Shown here: positions 43,380-52,493 of the stretch, piece after piece
Layout: every line of letters begins with the position of its first letter
Position numbering within the stretch: position 1 is the stretch's first letter
Origin: Prosthecodimorpha staleyi
GTDB lineage: Bacteria > Pseudomonadota > Alphaproteobacteria > Rhizobiales > Ancalomicrobiaceae
Assembly: GCF_018729455.1 (NCBI RefSeq)
Contig: NZ_JAHHZF010000011.1
Span: 186,001 to 250,000 of the forward strand
Direction of reading: 5' to 3'
DNA length: 64,000 bases
Program-made: the position numbers and the translations under genes
Notes under the pieces: generated by a model
The model's database searches: none
Told to the model about the DNA's origin: nothing
The model's input: the letters and a program-made list of their open reading frames with translations, nothing else

Positions 43380-45230
43380 TCACCAGCGGCGTTCGAACCT
43401 CTTGCGCACCACGATCGCCAGGCCGTTCATCACGAACAGAAAGCCGAGCAGGACCAGGATGGCGGCGGCAGTCTTCGCCTGGAAGGCGATTTCGGGCAGG
43501 TCGGCCCAGAGGAAGACCTGAACCGGCAGCACCGTGGCGGCCTCGACCACGCTGGTCGGAACGTCGACGATGAAGGCGATCATGCCGATCATCAAGAGCG
43601 GCGCGGTCTCGCCCAGGGCATGCGCCATGCCGATGATCGTACCGGTCATGATGCCCGGCATGGCCAGCGGAAGCACGTGGTGGAACACGGCCTGCTGCTT
43701 GGAGGCGCCGATGCCGAGAGCGGCCTCGCGGATCGACGGCGGCACGGCCTTCAGAGCCGCACGGCTGGCGATGATGATGGTCGGCAGGACCAGAAGGGCG
43801 AGCACCAGGCCGCCGACCAGCGGCGCGGAGCGCGGCAGGGCGAAGGCATTCAGGAACACAGCCAGACCGAGCAGGCCGAACACGATCGAAGGGACCGCGG
43901 CGAGGTTGTTGATGTTGACCTCGATGATCTCGGTCATCTTGTTCTTCGGCGCGAATTCCTCGAGATAGACCGCCGCGCCGACGCCGAGCGGCAGGCAGAT
44001 GACCAGGGTCACCAGCATGGTCAGCGCCGAGCCGACCAGGGCACCGAGAATGCCTGCCAGTTCGGGCTCGCGGCTGTCGCCGCCGGAGAAGAACCGGGTG
44101 TTGAAGGCGCTCTGAACGACCCCCTTGTCGCGCAGCACTTCGAGGACCGCGACCTGCTTGTCCTGAAGCTTGCGGTTCGATTCCGGCGTGGCCAAAATCT
44201 CGCGCGACCAGGTGCCGGCCGCCGCATCGGCGGTGGAGGCCAGCGGAACCAGGACTTCGCCTTCGATCCGGTCGTTGCCGAGACTATTGGCCCGAACGAT
44301 GCCGCCGTTGATGCGGAGCAGCAGCGAAGGCATCGCGGTATCGAGCGTCTCCAGGGCACCGGTCTGCTCGAAGCGCTTGATCAGGCCGTTGCCGGTGGCG
44401 GTCAGTTCGGCAACGCGTCGGCCGAGCGTCGCCACGTCGGCCTCGATCTTGGCCAACTGGCCCTCGGTGGTGGCGATGCGCCCGGCATCGCCGCTCGCCT
44501 TGGCGGCCGCAGCCTGTTCGATCGCATGACGCCGGTCGGCTTCGACGGATTTCAGAGCGAGGCTGGCGCGCCCGGCATCGCGCAACGCCTCGTCACCCAT
44601 CCGGCGCAACGTCTGCTTCAGAACCTGCACGTCCTCCGCAAAGGCATTGGACGTGGAGAAGATGGTCACCGCACCGGTGGTGGCGGACGGCGTGGCGATG
44701 CCGACGCCCGAATGGGTCGTCTTCGATGTCACCAGCCCCTTGTAGTAGAGGTCGGCTTCGTCGGTCACCAGGACCGGAACGGAGACGGTCTTCCCGATCA
44801 GCGTGGGATCGGCCATGACGCGCCGGCGCAGTTCGTCTGAGCCGCCGGAGGAGACCGCGCCGTAGAGGATGCGGCGCGAATTCCGGTCCGACATGCTCGG
44901 GACGACCAGCGACAGGGCATCGCGCACCGCCTTGGTGAAGTCGCCCGCCTGGCCGAATTCGGCCGGATCGCGGGTGCCCTTCGGATCGATCGTCTCGGCG
45001 GTCACCGGCACATCGAGCACAAGGTTGTAGCTGGTGAAAGCCGGCAAGGCCTTGATGACGATGTCGGCCAGCAGGAAGACCAGGAACAGGGCGGCGAAGC
45101 CGACGGCGACGAGCCCATAGGCGCGGAAGCGGCCTTCCGCACGGTAGCGCGCCTTGATCCGGGCGCGGGCGGCATCGGACGTGACATCGATCACGCGCGA
45201 GCCGGCCGAATTGGCGAGAACGTCAGTCAT
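43380..45230 (-). CDS. pstA: Phosphate ABC transporter permease PstA with large N-terminal insert
   Basis: 616 residues, against about 280-300 for enteric PstA. A first transmembrane helix is at ~36-60. About 325 extra residues follow (the alphaproteobacterial DUF3333-type extension), probably periplasmic, including a helical coiled-coil-like stretch at ~225-295. The canonical permease begins near residue 390 with five helices and the EAA loop R-E-A-A-L-G-I-G-A-S-K. The start overlaps the pstC stop by 8 bases. Confidence 0.94.
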   Translation of the reverse strand: MTDVLANSAGSRVIDVTSDAARARIKARYRAEGRFRAYGLVAVGFAALFLVFLLADIVIKALPAFTSYNLVLDVPVTAETIDPKGTRDPAEFGQAGDFTKAVRDALSLVVPSMSDRNSRRILYGAVSSGGSDELRRRVMADPTLIGKTVSVPVLVTDEADLYYKGLVTSKTTHSGVGIATPSATTGAVTIFSTSNAFAEDVQVLKQTLRRMGDEALRDAGRASLALKSVEADRRHAIEQAAAAKASGDAGRIATTEGQLAKIEADVATLGRRVAELTATGNGLIKRFEQTGALETLDTAMPSLLLRINGGIVRANSLGNDRIEGEVLVPLASTADAAAGTWSREILATPESNRKLQDKQVAVLEVLRDKGVVQSAFNTRFFSGGDSREPELAGILGALVGSALTMLVTLVICLPLGVGAAVYLEEFAPKNKMTEIIEVNINNLAAVPSIVFGLLGLAVFLNAFALPRSAPLVGGLVLALLVLPTIIIASRAALKAVPPSIREAALGIGASKQQAVFHHVLPLAMPGIMTGTIIGMAHALGETAPLLMIGMIAFIVDVPTSVVEAATVLPVQVFLWADLPEIAFQAKTAAAILVLLGFLFVMNGLAIVVRKRFERRW

Positions 45231-46599
45231 ACTGTTCCCTGTACTTCTGGACGACCCGGAGCGCGATGACGTTCAGCGCCAGCGTGAAGAAGAAGAGGAC
45301 GAAGCCGAGCGCGAAGGCCGACAGCGTCTTGGCACTGTCGAATTCCTGGTCGCCGACCAGCAGCGTCTTGATCTGCACCGTGACGGTGGTCACGGCTTCG
45401 AGCGGATTGAAGGTCAGGTTGGCGGAGAGGCCCGCGGCCATGACCACGATCATGGTCTCGCCGACGGCGCGGCTGACCGCCAGCATGACCGCCGAAACGA
45501 TGCCCGGCAGAGCCGCCGGCAGCACGACCTTGCGGATGGTCTCCGACTTGGTCGCCCCCATCGCGTAGGAGCCGTCGCGCAGCGCCTGCGGCACCGCGTT
45601 GATGATGTCGTCGGACAGCGACGACACGAAGGGGATGATCATCACGCCCATCACCAGACCGGCGGCGAGCGCGGATTCGGAGGCGACCTGCAGGCCGACG
45701 GCATGACCGGCGTCGCGGATCAGCGGCGCCATGGTGAGCGCGGCGAAGAAGCCGTAGACCACGGTTGGCACGCCGGCCAGCACTTCGAGCACCGGCTTGG
45801 CCACCGCACGCACCCGCGGCGAGGCGTATTCGGCCATGTAGATGGCCGAGAACAGCCCGATCGGGACCGCCACGCACATGGCGATGAGCATGATCAGCGC
45901 CGTGCCGGCAAACAGCGGCACCGCCCCGAAGGCACCGGACTGCCCGACCTGGTCGGCCCGGATCGCGGTCTGCGGCGACCATTGCAGGCCGAATAGGAAG
46001 TCGAACCAGGAGTAGCGGGCGAAGAAGCGCAGGGATTCGAACAGGACCGACGAGACGATGCCGACCGTGGTCAGGATGGCGACCGTCGAGCAGCCGATCA
46101 TGATCCACAGAACGACCCGCTCGACCACGGTCCGCGAGCGGAAGCCCGGCTGAATCTGCTGCAGCGCATAGCGCGCGCCGAGCGCGCCGAGAAGGAGGCC
46201 GACGACCAGCCGGCCCCAATCGGCCAGGGTCGTCCAGGTCGTCAGATGGCCGGCGGCGGCGGCGATTTCGGGCCGCGGCTCGCCCGCAAAGCTACCGGCG
46301 GCAACGTTGTGGATCTCGCGCAACAGAGTGGCGCGCGCGAGGTCATCGGCCGGCTGCAGGGACGGCGGAAGGGACGCCAGAACGGAATGCTCGATCGCGA
46401 TCGGCGCCAGCGGCGACCAGAGCGCGAAGAGGCCGATCATCGGCGCGGCGACCGCGATCGCGACCCACCAGCCATGATAGCCGGGCAGCGAGTGGAACTT
46501 CGGCCCGCCGGCCACCTGCATGGCCGCAACCCGGCCGCGCCCGGCCAGGAAGGCGACCAGCACGGCGGCGGCCAGAATGGCGAGATAGACGGTACTCAT
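45223..46599 (-). CDS. pstC: Phosphate ABC transporter permease PstC
   Basis: 458 residues, longer than the ~320 of E. coli because of an N-terminal extension with two extra hydrophobic segments (about residues 3-20 and 45-68) and a ~75-residue loop. The canonical permease core lies at ~170-450 with the loop R-D-G-S-Y-A-M-G-A-T-K-S-E-T. The ATG at 46599 is taken; an in-frame start 42 bases earlier lacks support. Co-translated with pstA. Confidence 0.94.
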   Translation of the reverse strand: MSTVYLAILAAAVLVAFLAGRGRVAAMQVAGGPKFHSLPGYHGWWVAIAVAAPMIGLFALWSPLAPIAIEHSVLASLPPSLQPADDLARATLLREIHNVAAGSFAGEPRPEIAAAAGHLTTWTTLADWGRLVVGLLLGALGARYALQQIQPGFRSRTVVERVVLWIMIGCSTVAILTTVGIVSSVLFESLRFFARYSWFDFLFGLQWSPQTAIRADQVGQSGAFGAVPLFAGTALIMLIAMCVAVPIGLFSAIYMAEYASPRVRAVAKPVLEVLAGVPTVVYGFFAALTMAPLIRDAGHAVGLQVASESALAAGLVMGVMIIPFVSSLSDDIINAVPQALRDGSYAMGATKSETIRKVVLPAALPGIVSAVMLAVSRAVGETMIVVMAAGLSANLTFNPLEAVTTVTVQIKTLLVGDQEFDSAKTLSAFALGFVLFFFTLALNVIALRVVQKYREQYD

Positions 46600-46676
46600 G
46601 AACCCCCCGGTTGCCGGTCTCGTCCGGAAGCGGACCCGCACCGGCGGCGGAAATGGGATCGGGCGGACGTTCTAGC

Positions 46677-46764
46677 GGTTCGACCGAGACGGATGATCTC
46701 CATCCGTCTCGGCCGAACCTCTGGGAAAGAAACGACCCGGCAGTCCGTGGGGGGCTGCCGGGTC
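46677..46764 (-). terminator. Two hairpins between pstS and pstC
   Basis: Reading leftward from pstS, first GACCCGGCAG/CTGCCGGGTC (46764-46755 with 46743-46734, 10 bp) followed by TTTCTTTC, a terminator-like element 13 bases after the stop. Next comes a long near-perfect stem (46719-46701 with 46695-46677, 19 bp with one mismatch). Partial termination or processing here would make more PstS than permease. Confidence 0.6.
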
Positions 46765-46777
46765 GGGATGGTGCGGA

Positions 46778-47836
46778 TCAGAGGCCTTCCTTGCCGATCA
46801 CGCTCATCTCGGCGGCGACCTTGCCGACCGTCGCACGCTGGTCCTTCGGCAGCGGGATCAGACCCTTGTCGGCCAGATAGCCGTCTTCGCCCATCGCCTT
46901 GTCGGAGGTGTACTCCGCCGCGAACTCCTTCATGCCCGGGATCACGCCGACATGCTGCTTCTTCAGATAAACGAAGAGCGGACGGGAGACCGGATACTTG
47001 CCCGAGGCGATCAGTTCGAAGGTCGGCTGCTGGCCGGCCACCGTGGCGCCCTTAATCTTCGCGGTGTTCTCTTCGAGGAACGAGTAGCCGAAGATGCCGA
47101 AGGCCTTCGGATTGGACTCGAGCTTCTGGACGATCAGGTTGTCGTTCTCGCCGGCGTCGATATAGCCGCCGTCTTCACGCAGCGACTTCCAGACCACGTC
47201 GAAGGCCTTGCTGTCGGCCTTGCGCAGCTCGGCCAGCGCCGGAACCTTGAGCGCACCCGGCTCCATGACCAGTTCCAGGAACGCGTCGCGGGTGCCGGAG
47301 GTGGGCGGCGGGCCGAGCACTTCGATCGGCTCGTTCGGGAGCGAGGCGTCGATCTGGTTCCAGCTCTTGTAGGGATTGGCGATCAGCTTGCCGTCCGGAC
47401 CCGGAACCTGCTTGGCGAGCGCCAGGAACAGCTGGGTCTGGTTGATGTTGAGATCCGGACCCTTCTTCGAGTTGGCGACGACGATGCCGTCGAAGCCGAC
47501 CTTGAGCTCGACGATGTCCTTGACGCCGTTCTTCTGGCAGTCGTCGAACTCGGAGGCCTTGATGCGGCGCGACGCGTTGGCGCCATCCGGATGGGCCACG
47601 CCGACGCCGGCGCAGAACAGCTTGAGACCGCCGCCGGTGCCGGTCGATTCGACCACCGGGGTCTTGAACTTGCCGCCCTTGCCGAACTGTTCGGCAACGG
47701 CCGTGGTGAACGGATAGACGGTCGAGGAACCGACGAAACGGATCTGCTCGCGGCTCTGCGCCAGAGCGGTGCCGGCAAGCGCGGAAGCGGCCAGACCGAA
47801 AGCGGCCACGGCGCCCAGGACACTGTTGATCTTCAC
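46778..47836 (-). CDS. pstS: Phosphate-binding periplasmic protein PstS
   Basis: 352 residues. Signal peptide ending A-L-A-Q at about residue 27. Phosphate-contact motifs F-V-G-S-S-T-V-Y-P-F, S-T-G-T-G-G-G and P-P-P-T-S-G-T-R-D-A-F are present. It is the first gene of the pst operon, under a probable Pho box, and is followed by strong hairpins. Confidence 0.96.
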   Translation of the reverse strand: MKINSVLGAVAAFGLAASALAGTALAQSREQIRFVGSSTVYPFTTAVAEQFGKGGKFKTPVVESTGTGGGLKLFCAGVGVAHPDGANASRRIKASEFDDCQKNGVKDIVELKVGFDGIVVANSKKGPDLNINQTQLFLALAKQVPGPDGKLIANPYKSWNQIDASLPNEPIEVLGPPPTSGTRDAFLELVMEPGALKVPALAELRKADSKAFDVVWKSLREDGGYIDAGENDNLIVQKLESNPKAFGIFGYSFLEENTAKIKGATVAGQQPTFELIASGKYPVSRPLFVYLKKQHVGVIPGMKEFAAEYTSDKAMGEDGYLADKGLIPLPKDQRATVGKVAAEMSVIGKEGL

Positions 47837-47962
47837 GGGGCAAAACTCCTTGCCAGAGCAGGGACTCGGGCGGGCGGACGATCCGCCCTTCGTTGAGGGT
47901 TGGCTTCCTGCCGGCCACCCTCTCCCGACGAAGCCACGCTAGGGCTCCGACGCAACCCTTCT

Positions 47963-47991
47963 ATGAAATTGGCGCGAAGAATTTATGACAC
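47963..47991 (-). promoter_or_regulatory. Candidate Pho box upstream of pstS
   Basis: On the minus strand GTGTCAT (47991-47985) matches six of seven bases of the Pho-box half-site CTGTCAT, followed by AAAT. A second partial match, ATTTCAT (47969-47963), lies 22 bases on, two 11-bp periods away. The intervening half-site is poor, so this is a moderate match. The region is AT-rich and directly upstream of pstS. Confidence 0.45.
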
Positions 47992-48015
47992 ATCAAATTA
48001 TTGATTTTATTGATG

Positions 48016-49326
48016 TCACGACTTCGATGACACGGATCGCGCCGCCGGCAGGCGGATGGTGAAGACCGAACCCTGCCCGATCCGGCTGCTGACGCCGAGG
48101 CGGCCCCGATGGCGGGTCAGGATATGCTTGACGATGGCGAGGCCGAGCCCGGTGCCCTGCTTCTCGCGGCTCGACTGGATGTCCGCGCGATAGAAGCGCT
48201 CGGTCAGGCGCGGCAGGTGTTCTTCCGCGATGCCCGGCCCGTGGTCGGTGACGGCGACCTGGTAGCCGTCGCCGTCCGCCCGCGCCGACACCTCGACGGT
48301 CTTGCCGGATGCGCCGTATTTGATCGCATTCTCGATCAGATTGGACAGGACCTGGATCAGTTCGTCCCGGTCGCCCAGGACCGGCATCTCTCCCGCCGGC
48401 CGCTCGAAGTGTACGGTTACGCCGGTCTCGTCGGCGAGCGGGACCAGCATGTCGACGGTCTGTCCGGCCAGTTCGGCGAGATCGACGATCGTGTCGGGCA
48501 GGACATGGGCCTTCATCTCGATGCGCGACAGCGACAGGAGATCGTCGATCAGGCGCTTCATCCGGCCCGCCTGCGCGCCCATGATGCCGAGGAAGCGCTC
48601 GCGTGCCGCCGGATCCTCGCGCGCCGGCCCCTGCAAGGTCTCGATGAAGCCCGACAGGGCGGCGAGCGGGGTGCGCAGTTCGTGGCTGGCATTGGCGACG
48701 AAATCGGCCCGCATGCGCTCGGCGCGGCGCTGCTCGGTCTGGTCCTCGATCACCACCAGCACGAAATCCGGCTTGCGGTCGGAGCCGTTCGGATCGGGCG
48801 GGAAATGGATCGGCGCGAGCTGCGCCTCGAACCAGCGCTCGGTCGGAATCTTCTCCGCCCAGCCGATCGTCTCGGGCTGATCGAGCGACACGACGCGATC
48901 GAGCGCATCATGCAGGGCGGTGACGCGCAACTTGAACGACAGGGGATCGCCCGGCTGGATCGGTCCGAACCGAGCCGCCGCGACCTGGTTGACATAGCGG
49001 ACGATGCCGCTGCCGTCGGTGATGATGCAGGGATCGTTCAGCCCCTCGGCGATCACCTTCATGCCGGAATCCGGCCAAGCGACGGCGCGCCGATCGCGGC
49101 GGGGCCCGAGCCTGGCGCCGAGGCGCCGATCGGCCTCCCGATCGCCCGTCGCCAGGGCCGTCAGGAAGATCGCTCCGCCGGCCAGCGCGGCGACCCAGGC
49201 GGGTAACGCGAAAGCGCCGGCCAAAAGGGCAAAGACGATCACGAGCGCGGCGGCCAGGCCCTGCATCTGACCGATGCGCCGACGGATCGCCTCCATCCGC
49301 GCCATTGCCTGCTGCTCCCGCTCCAT
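48016..49326 (-). CDS. phoR: Phosphate regulon sensor kinase PhoR
   Basis: 436 residues from the ATG at 49326 (another in-frame ATG lies 51 bases upstream at 49377). Two close hydrophobic segments near residues 22-60 leave almost no periplasmic domain, as in PhoR, which senses through the Pst-PhoU complex. A PAS domain follows, then the H-box [24 protein letters not shown] and G-T-G-L-G-L-A-I-V. It is the first gene of the leftward cluster and diverges from the PPK2 gene. Confidence 0.95.
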   Translation of the reverse strand: MEREQQAMARMEAIRRRIGQMQGLAAALVIVFALLAGAFALPAWVAALAGGAIFLTALATGDREADRRLGARLGPRRDRRAVAWPDSGMKVIAEGLNDPCIITDGSGIVRYVNQVAAARFGPIQPGDPLSFKLRVTALHDALDRVVSLDQPETIGWAEKIPTERWFEAQLAPIHFPPDPNGSDRKPDFVLVVIEDQTEQRRAERMRADFVANASHELRTPLAALSGFIETLQGPAREDPAARERFLGIMGAQAGRMKRLIDDLLSLSRIEMKAHVLPDTIVDLAELAGQTVDMLVPLADETGVTVHFERPAGEMPVLGDRDELIQVLSNLIENAIKYGASGKTVEVSARADGDGYQVAVTDHGPGIAEEHLPRLTERFYRADIQSSREKQGTGLGLAIVKHILTRHRGRLGVSSRIGQGSVFTIRLPAARSVSSKS

Positions 49327-49408
49327 GTCGTCGCTGTCCGGTCCTGCGTTCCGATCCTGGCGCGCGACTGGTAGCATGAACCCGAAGGATCACATTGGGG
49401 AATCGCGC

Positions 49409-50443
49409 ATGGCCAAGGACCGCACGGACAAGAAGGACAAGAAAGGCGACAAGCGTAAGAAGGACGACGAGGCATCGGCCGCCCCTGTCCTCGCGCAGTC
49501 TCCGGCGGTCGCGGACGCCGCCACGGCGCCGGCAGGTGCGAATCCGGGCGGCGGGAACGGGGTGGCGACCGATGCGGCCCCGAACGGCAAGCCGGCCAAG
49601 AATGGCAAGTCCTTCAACCTCGACGATCCGGCGCTGCCCAAGTCCGTCGCCGAGAAGGCGCTCAGCTCCGGCGGCTATCCCTACGACAAGACGATGCCGG
49701 ACGGCGACTACGAGACCGCGATAGAGGCGCTGCAGATCGAACTCGTCAAGCTGCAGCAATGGACCATCGCGGCCGGCGAGCGGATCGTGATCGTGTTCGA
49801 GGGCCGCGACGCTGCCGGCAAGGGCGGCACCATCGGCGCCTTCCGGGAATATATGAGCCCGCGCCGCACGCGCGTCGTCGCCCTGCCCAAGCCGACCGAG
49901 ACCGAGGCCGGGCAGTGGTATTTCCAGCGCTATGCGGTGCACATGCCGACGCGCGGCGAGATCGTGATGTTCGATCGCTCCTGGTACAACCGTGCCGGGG
50001 TCGAACGCGTGATGAACTTCTGCACACCCGAACAGACCGAGCAGTTCCTCAAGGAAGCCCCCCGCTTCGAGGACATGCTGATCGACGAAGGCCTGCACCT
50101 CGTCAAATTCTTCATCGATGTCGGCTACGAGATGCAGCTGAAGCGCTTCCATGAGCGCCGGCACAATCCCCTGAAAGTCTGGAAGGTTTCACCGATCGAC
50201 TATGCGGCGATCGAGAAATATGCGGACTACACCCGAGCGCGCGATCGCATGCTGGAGACGACCCACACGGATCATGCGCCCTGGATGCTGCTGCTCGGCA
50301 ACGACAAGAAGCGGCTGCGGCTGAACGCCCTGCGGCACCTGCTCGGCCTGTTCGACTATCCGGGCAAGAACCGCACCGTCATCGGCGATATCGACCCGAA
50401 GATCCTCGGCCGCGAGCCCGGCTTCCTGACGGGCCGCGCATGA
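49409..50443 (+). CDS. ppk2: Polyphosphate kinase 2 family protein
   Basis: 344 residues. The first ~70 residues are Lys-rich then Ala/Pro/Gly-rich and poorly ordered. The P-loop kinase core has Walker [12 protein letters not shown], the lid-region [11 protein letters not shown] and Walker B/lid [12 protein letters not shown], diagnostic of PPK2. It interconverts polyphosphate and nucleoside di- or triphosphates. It diverges from phoR with 82 bases between, which suggests phosphate control, and its stop overlaps the GT4 gene. Confidence 0.94.
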   Translation: MAKDRTDKKDKKGDKRKKDDEASAAPVLAQSPAVADAATAPAGANPGGGNGVATDAAPNGKPAKNGKSFNLDDPALPKSVAEKALSSGGYPYDKTMPDGDYETAIEALQIELVKLQQWTIAAGERIVIVFEGRDAAGKGGTIGAFREYMSPRRTRVVALPKPTETEAGQWYFQRYAVHMPTRGEIVMFDRSWYNRAGVERVMNFCTPEQTEQFLKEAPRFEDMLIDEGLHLVKFFIDVGYEMQLKRFHERRHNPLKVWKVSPIDYAAIEKYADYTRARDRMLETTHTDHAPWMLLLGNDKKRLRLNALRHLLGLFDYPGKNRTVIGDIDPKILGREPGFLTGRA

Positions 50444-51756
50444 GCCGTCCCGCCGGGACCCTGTTCGACGGCCCGATCCATTTCGACGCCTCGCGCTTGA
50501 TCGCGCGCGGGGTGCGGTCGAGTCCGACCGGGATCGACCGGGTCGATCTCGCCTATGCGCGCCATCTCCTGGATACAGGGGCCGATCTGCGGCCGGTCGC
50601 CTGGCTCGGCGGCACCCTGCGGACCGTCGAGCCCGCCGCCCTTGCCGCCTATCTGCAGCGCCTTGCCGGACACTGGAACGGCGGCACGGCAGCCGATCGC
50701 GCAGGTCCGGTGGCGGGCGAGGCGCGGATCGCCGGCTTTCTTCGCGGTGAACGGGTCGCACGCTACCGACCGCCAACGCCGCCATCGCCATTCGGCCGCC
50801 TCGTCCGGCAGGCCGTCGGCACGGCCGGCGGGCTTGCCGACCGCACCCTGACCCGCGACGGCTTCAAGCCGCGGCCGGTATTCCGGCCGGGTCCGGCGGG
50901 CGGCACCTATCTCAACGTCTCGCACCACCATCTGGAGAAGCCGGCGCTCTTTGCCGCCCTCGGCCCGGCGCCGCAGACCGTGATCTTCGTCCACGACCTG
51001 ATCCCGATCGACCATCCGGAATATTGCCGACCGGGCGACGACGCCAAGCATCGCGCCCGGATGCGCAACGTCGTTGCCCATGCCGACCGGGTGCTGGTCA
51101 ATTCCGCCTTCACGGCCGATCGCCTGCAGGCCTTCGCGGCCACCTGCGGGAAGGTCGACCTGCCGGTGACCGTGGCCCCGCTCGGCATCGACCGGCCGCC
51201 GCCGGCCGATGCGGCGCCGTTCCCGGCGGCACGGCCCTATTTCGTGACGGTCGGCACCATCGAGGCGCGCAAGAACCACCTGCTGCTGCTCAACATCTGG
51301 CGGCGCCTCGCCGAGACCCTCGGCCCGGACGCCCCGCGCCTGGTCGTGATCGGCCGGCGCGGCTGGGAGATCGAGGCGGTGATCGACATGCTGGAGCGCT
51401 CGCCGCCGCTGGAGGATACCGTGCTCGAAACCGGCCCGGTCGGCGACTGCCTGCTCGCCCGCCTGATGGCCGGCGCGCGCGCGCTGCTGATGCCCTCCTT
51501 CACCGAGGGGTTCGGCCTGCCGGTCGCCGAGGCGCTCGCCGCCGGCGTGCCGGTGATCGCCTCCGACATCCCGGCCCACCGCGAAATCGCCGGCACCGTC
51601 CCGGAGCTGCTCGATCCGCTCGACGGCCCCGCCTGGATCCGTGCGGTGACCGACTACGCCGCCGACCCGTCGGACCGCCGCGCCGCCCAGACGGCCCGGA
51701 TGGCCGACTACCGAGCCCCCGACTGGGCGAGGCATTTCCGGTTGGCGCACATATGA
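50440..51756 (+). CDS. Family 4 glycosyltransferase
   Basis: 438 residues from the ATG overlapping the PPK2 stop. GT-B fold with an N-terminal half containing [10 protein letters not shown], and a C-terminal half with [10 protein letters not shown] and [15 protein letters not shown], the nucleotide-sugar motif of GT4. The acceptor and sugar are unknown. Coupling to a polyphosphate kinase is unusual and may only reflect shared expression. Confidence 0.9.
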   Translation: MSRPAGTLFDGPIHFDASRLIARGVRSSPTGIDRVDLAYARHLLDTGADLRPVAWLGGTLRTVEPAALAAYLQRLAGHWNGGTAADRAGPVAGEARIAGFLRGERVARYRPPTPPSPFGRLVRQAVGTAGGLADRTLTRDGFKPRPVFRPGPAGGTYLNVSHHHLEKPALFAALGPAPQTVIFVHDLIPIDHPEYCRPGDDAKHRARMRNVVAHADRVLVNSAFTADRLQAFAATCGKVDLPVTVAPLGIDRPPPADAAPFPAARPYFVTVGTIEARKNHLLLLNIWRRLAETLGPDAPRLVVIGRRGWEIEAVIDMLERSPPLEDTVLETGPVGDCLLARLMAGARALLMPSFTEGFGLPVAEALAAGVPVIASDIPAHREIAGTVPELLDPLDGPAWIRAVTDYAADPSDRRAAQTARMADYRAPDWARHFRLAHI

Positions 51757-51896
51757 GTTCCGAACCACAGTCTCGAACAGGGTTTGTGACTTCCGGGCCG
51801 GTCGACGGGGCTGCCTCGATTCCGAAAAGAGCGATGCAGTCCGCCTTGCACTGCAACAACTCCTGGCGATACTAGCGCGAAGGAGACTTGCGCCGC

Positions 51897-52484
51897 GTGG
51901 TCGACACCCATCTCACCATCCTGGTCATCGACGAGAATCCGGTCCGCAGCGCCATCCTGGAGGATGGGCTGCGCGAGGCCGGCTACGAGAATATCGTGCG
52001 GCTGGACACGACGCAGGAACTGCTTCGGCGGGTCTTCGCGATCGATCCGGACGTGATCCTGATCGACCTCGCCAATCCGAGCCGCGACGTGCTGGAGCAG
52101 ATGTTCCAGGTCAGCCGCACGGTGAAGCGCCCTGTGGCCATGTTCGTCGACCAGTCGGATACGGCCATGATCGAGGCCTCTGTCGATGCCGGCGTCTCGG
52201 CCTATATCGTCGATGGACTGCGCAAGGAGCGCGTCAAGCCGATCCTCGACATGACCGTGTCGCGCTTCAATGCCTTCGACCGGCTGGCGCGCGAACTCGA
52301 ACAGGCTCGAACCGAACTGGCCGAACGCAAGGTGATCGAACGCGCCAAGGGCATCCTGATGAAGACGCGCGGCATCCCCGAAGAGGAGGCGTACGCGCTG
52401 CTGCGCAAGACGGCGATGAACGAAAAGAAGAAGCTGGTGGAAATCGCGCAGAGCGTGGTCACAGCCGCCTCGCTGCTCGGCTGA
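51897..52484 (+). CDS. nasT: ANTAR-domain antitermination regulator NasT
   Basis: 195 residues from a GTG at 51897 (AGGAG 11 bases upstream; a TTG at 51888 is too close). A receiver-like domain begins I-L-V-I-D-E-N-P-V-R and has the phosphoacceptor position D in I-L-I-D-L-A. It is followed by a coiled coil and the ANTAR RNA-binding domain A-E-R-K-V-I-E-R-A-K-G-I-L-M and E-E-E-A-Y-A-L-L-R. NasT prevents termination in leaders of nitrate-assimilation genes when released by NasS. Confidence 0.9.
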   Translation: MVDTHLTILVIDENPVRSAILEDGLREAGYENIVRLDTTQELLRRVFAIDPDVILIDLANPSRDVLEQMFQVSRTVKRPVAMFVDQSDTAMIEASVDAGVSAYIVDGLRKERVKPILDMTVSRFNAFDRLARELEQARTELAERKVIERAKGILMKTRGIPEEEAYALLRKTAMNEKKKLVEIAQSVVTAASLLG

Positions 52485-52493
52485 GGGTCGGAG

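Noticed and set aside
42513-44840. 775-codon open frame on the plus strand
   Set aside because: It runs antisense through pstB and pstA, which have clear family motifs; long antisense frames are expected at this GC content.
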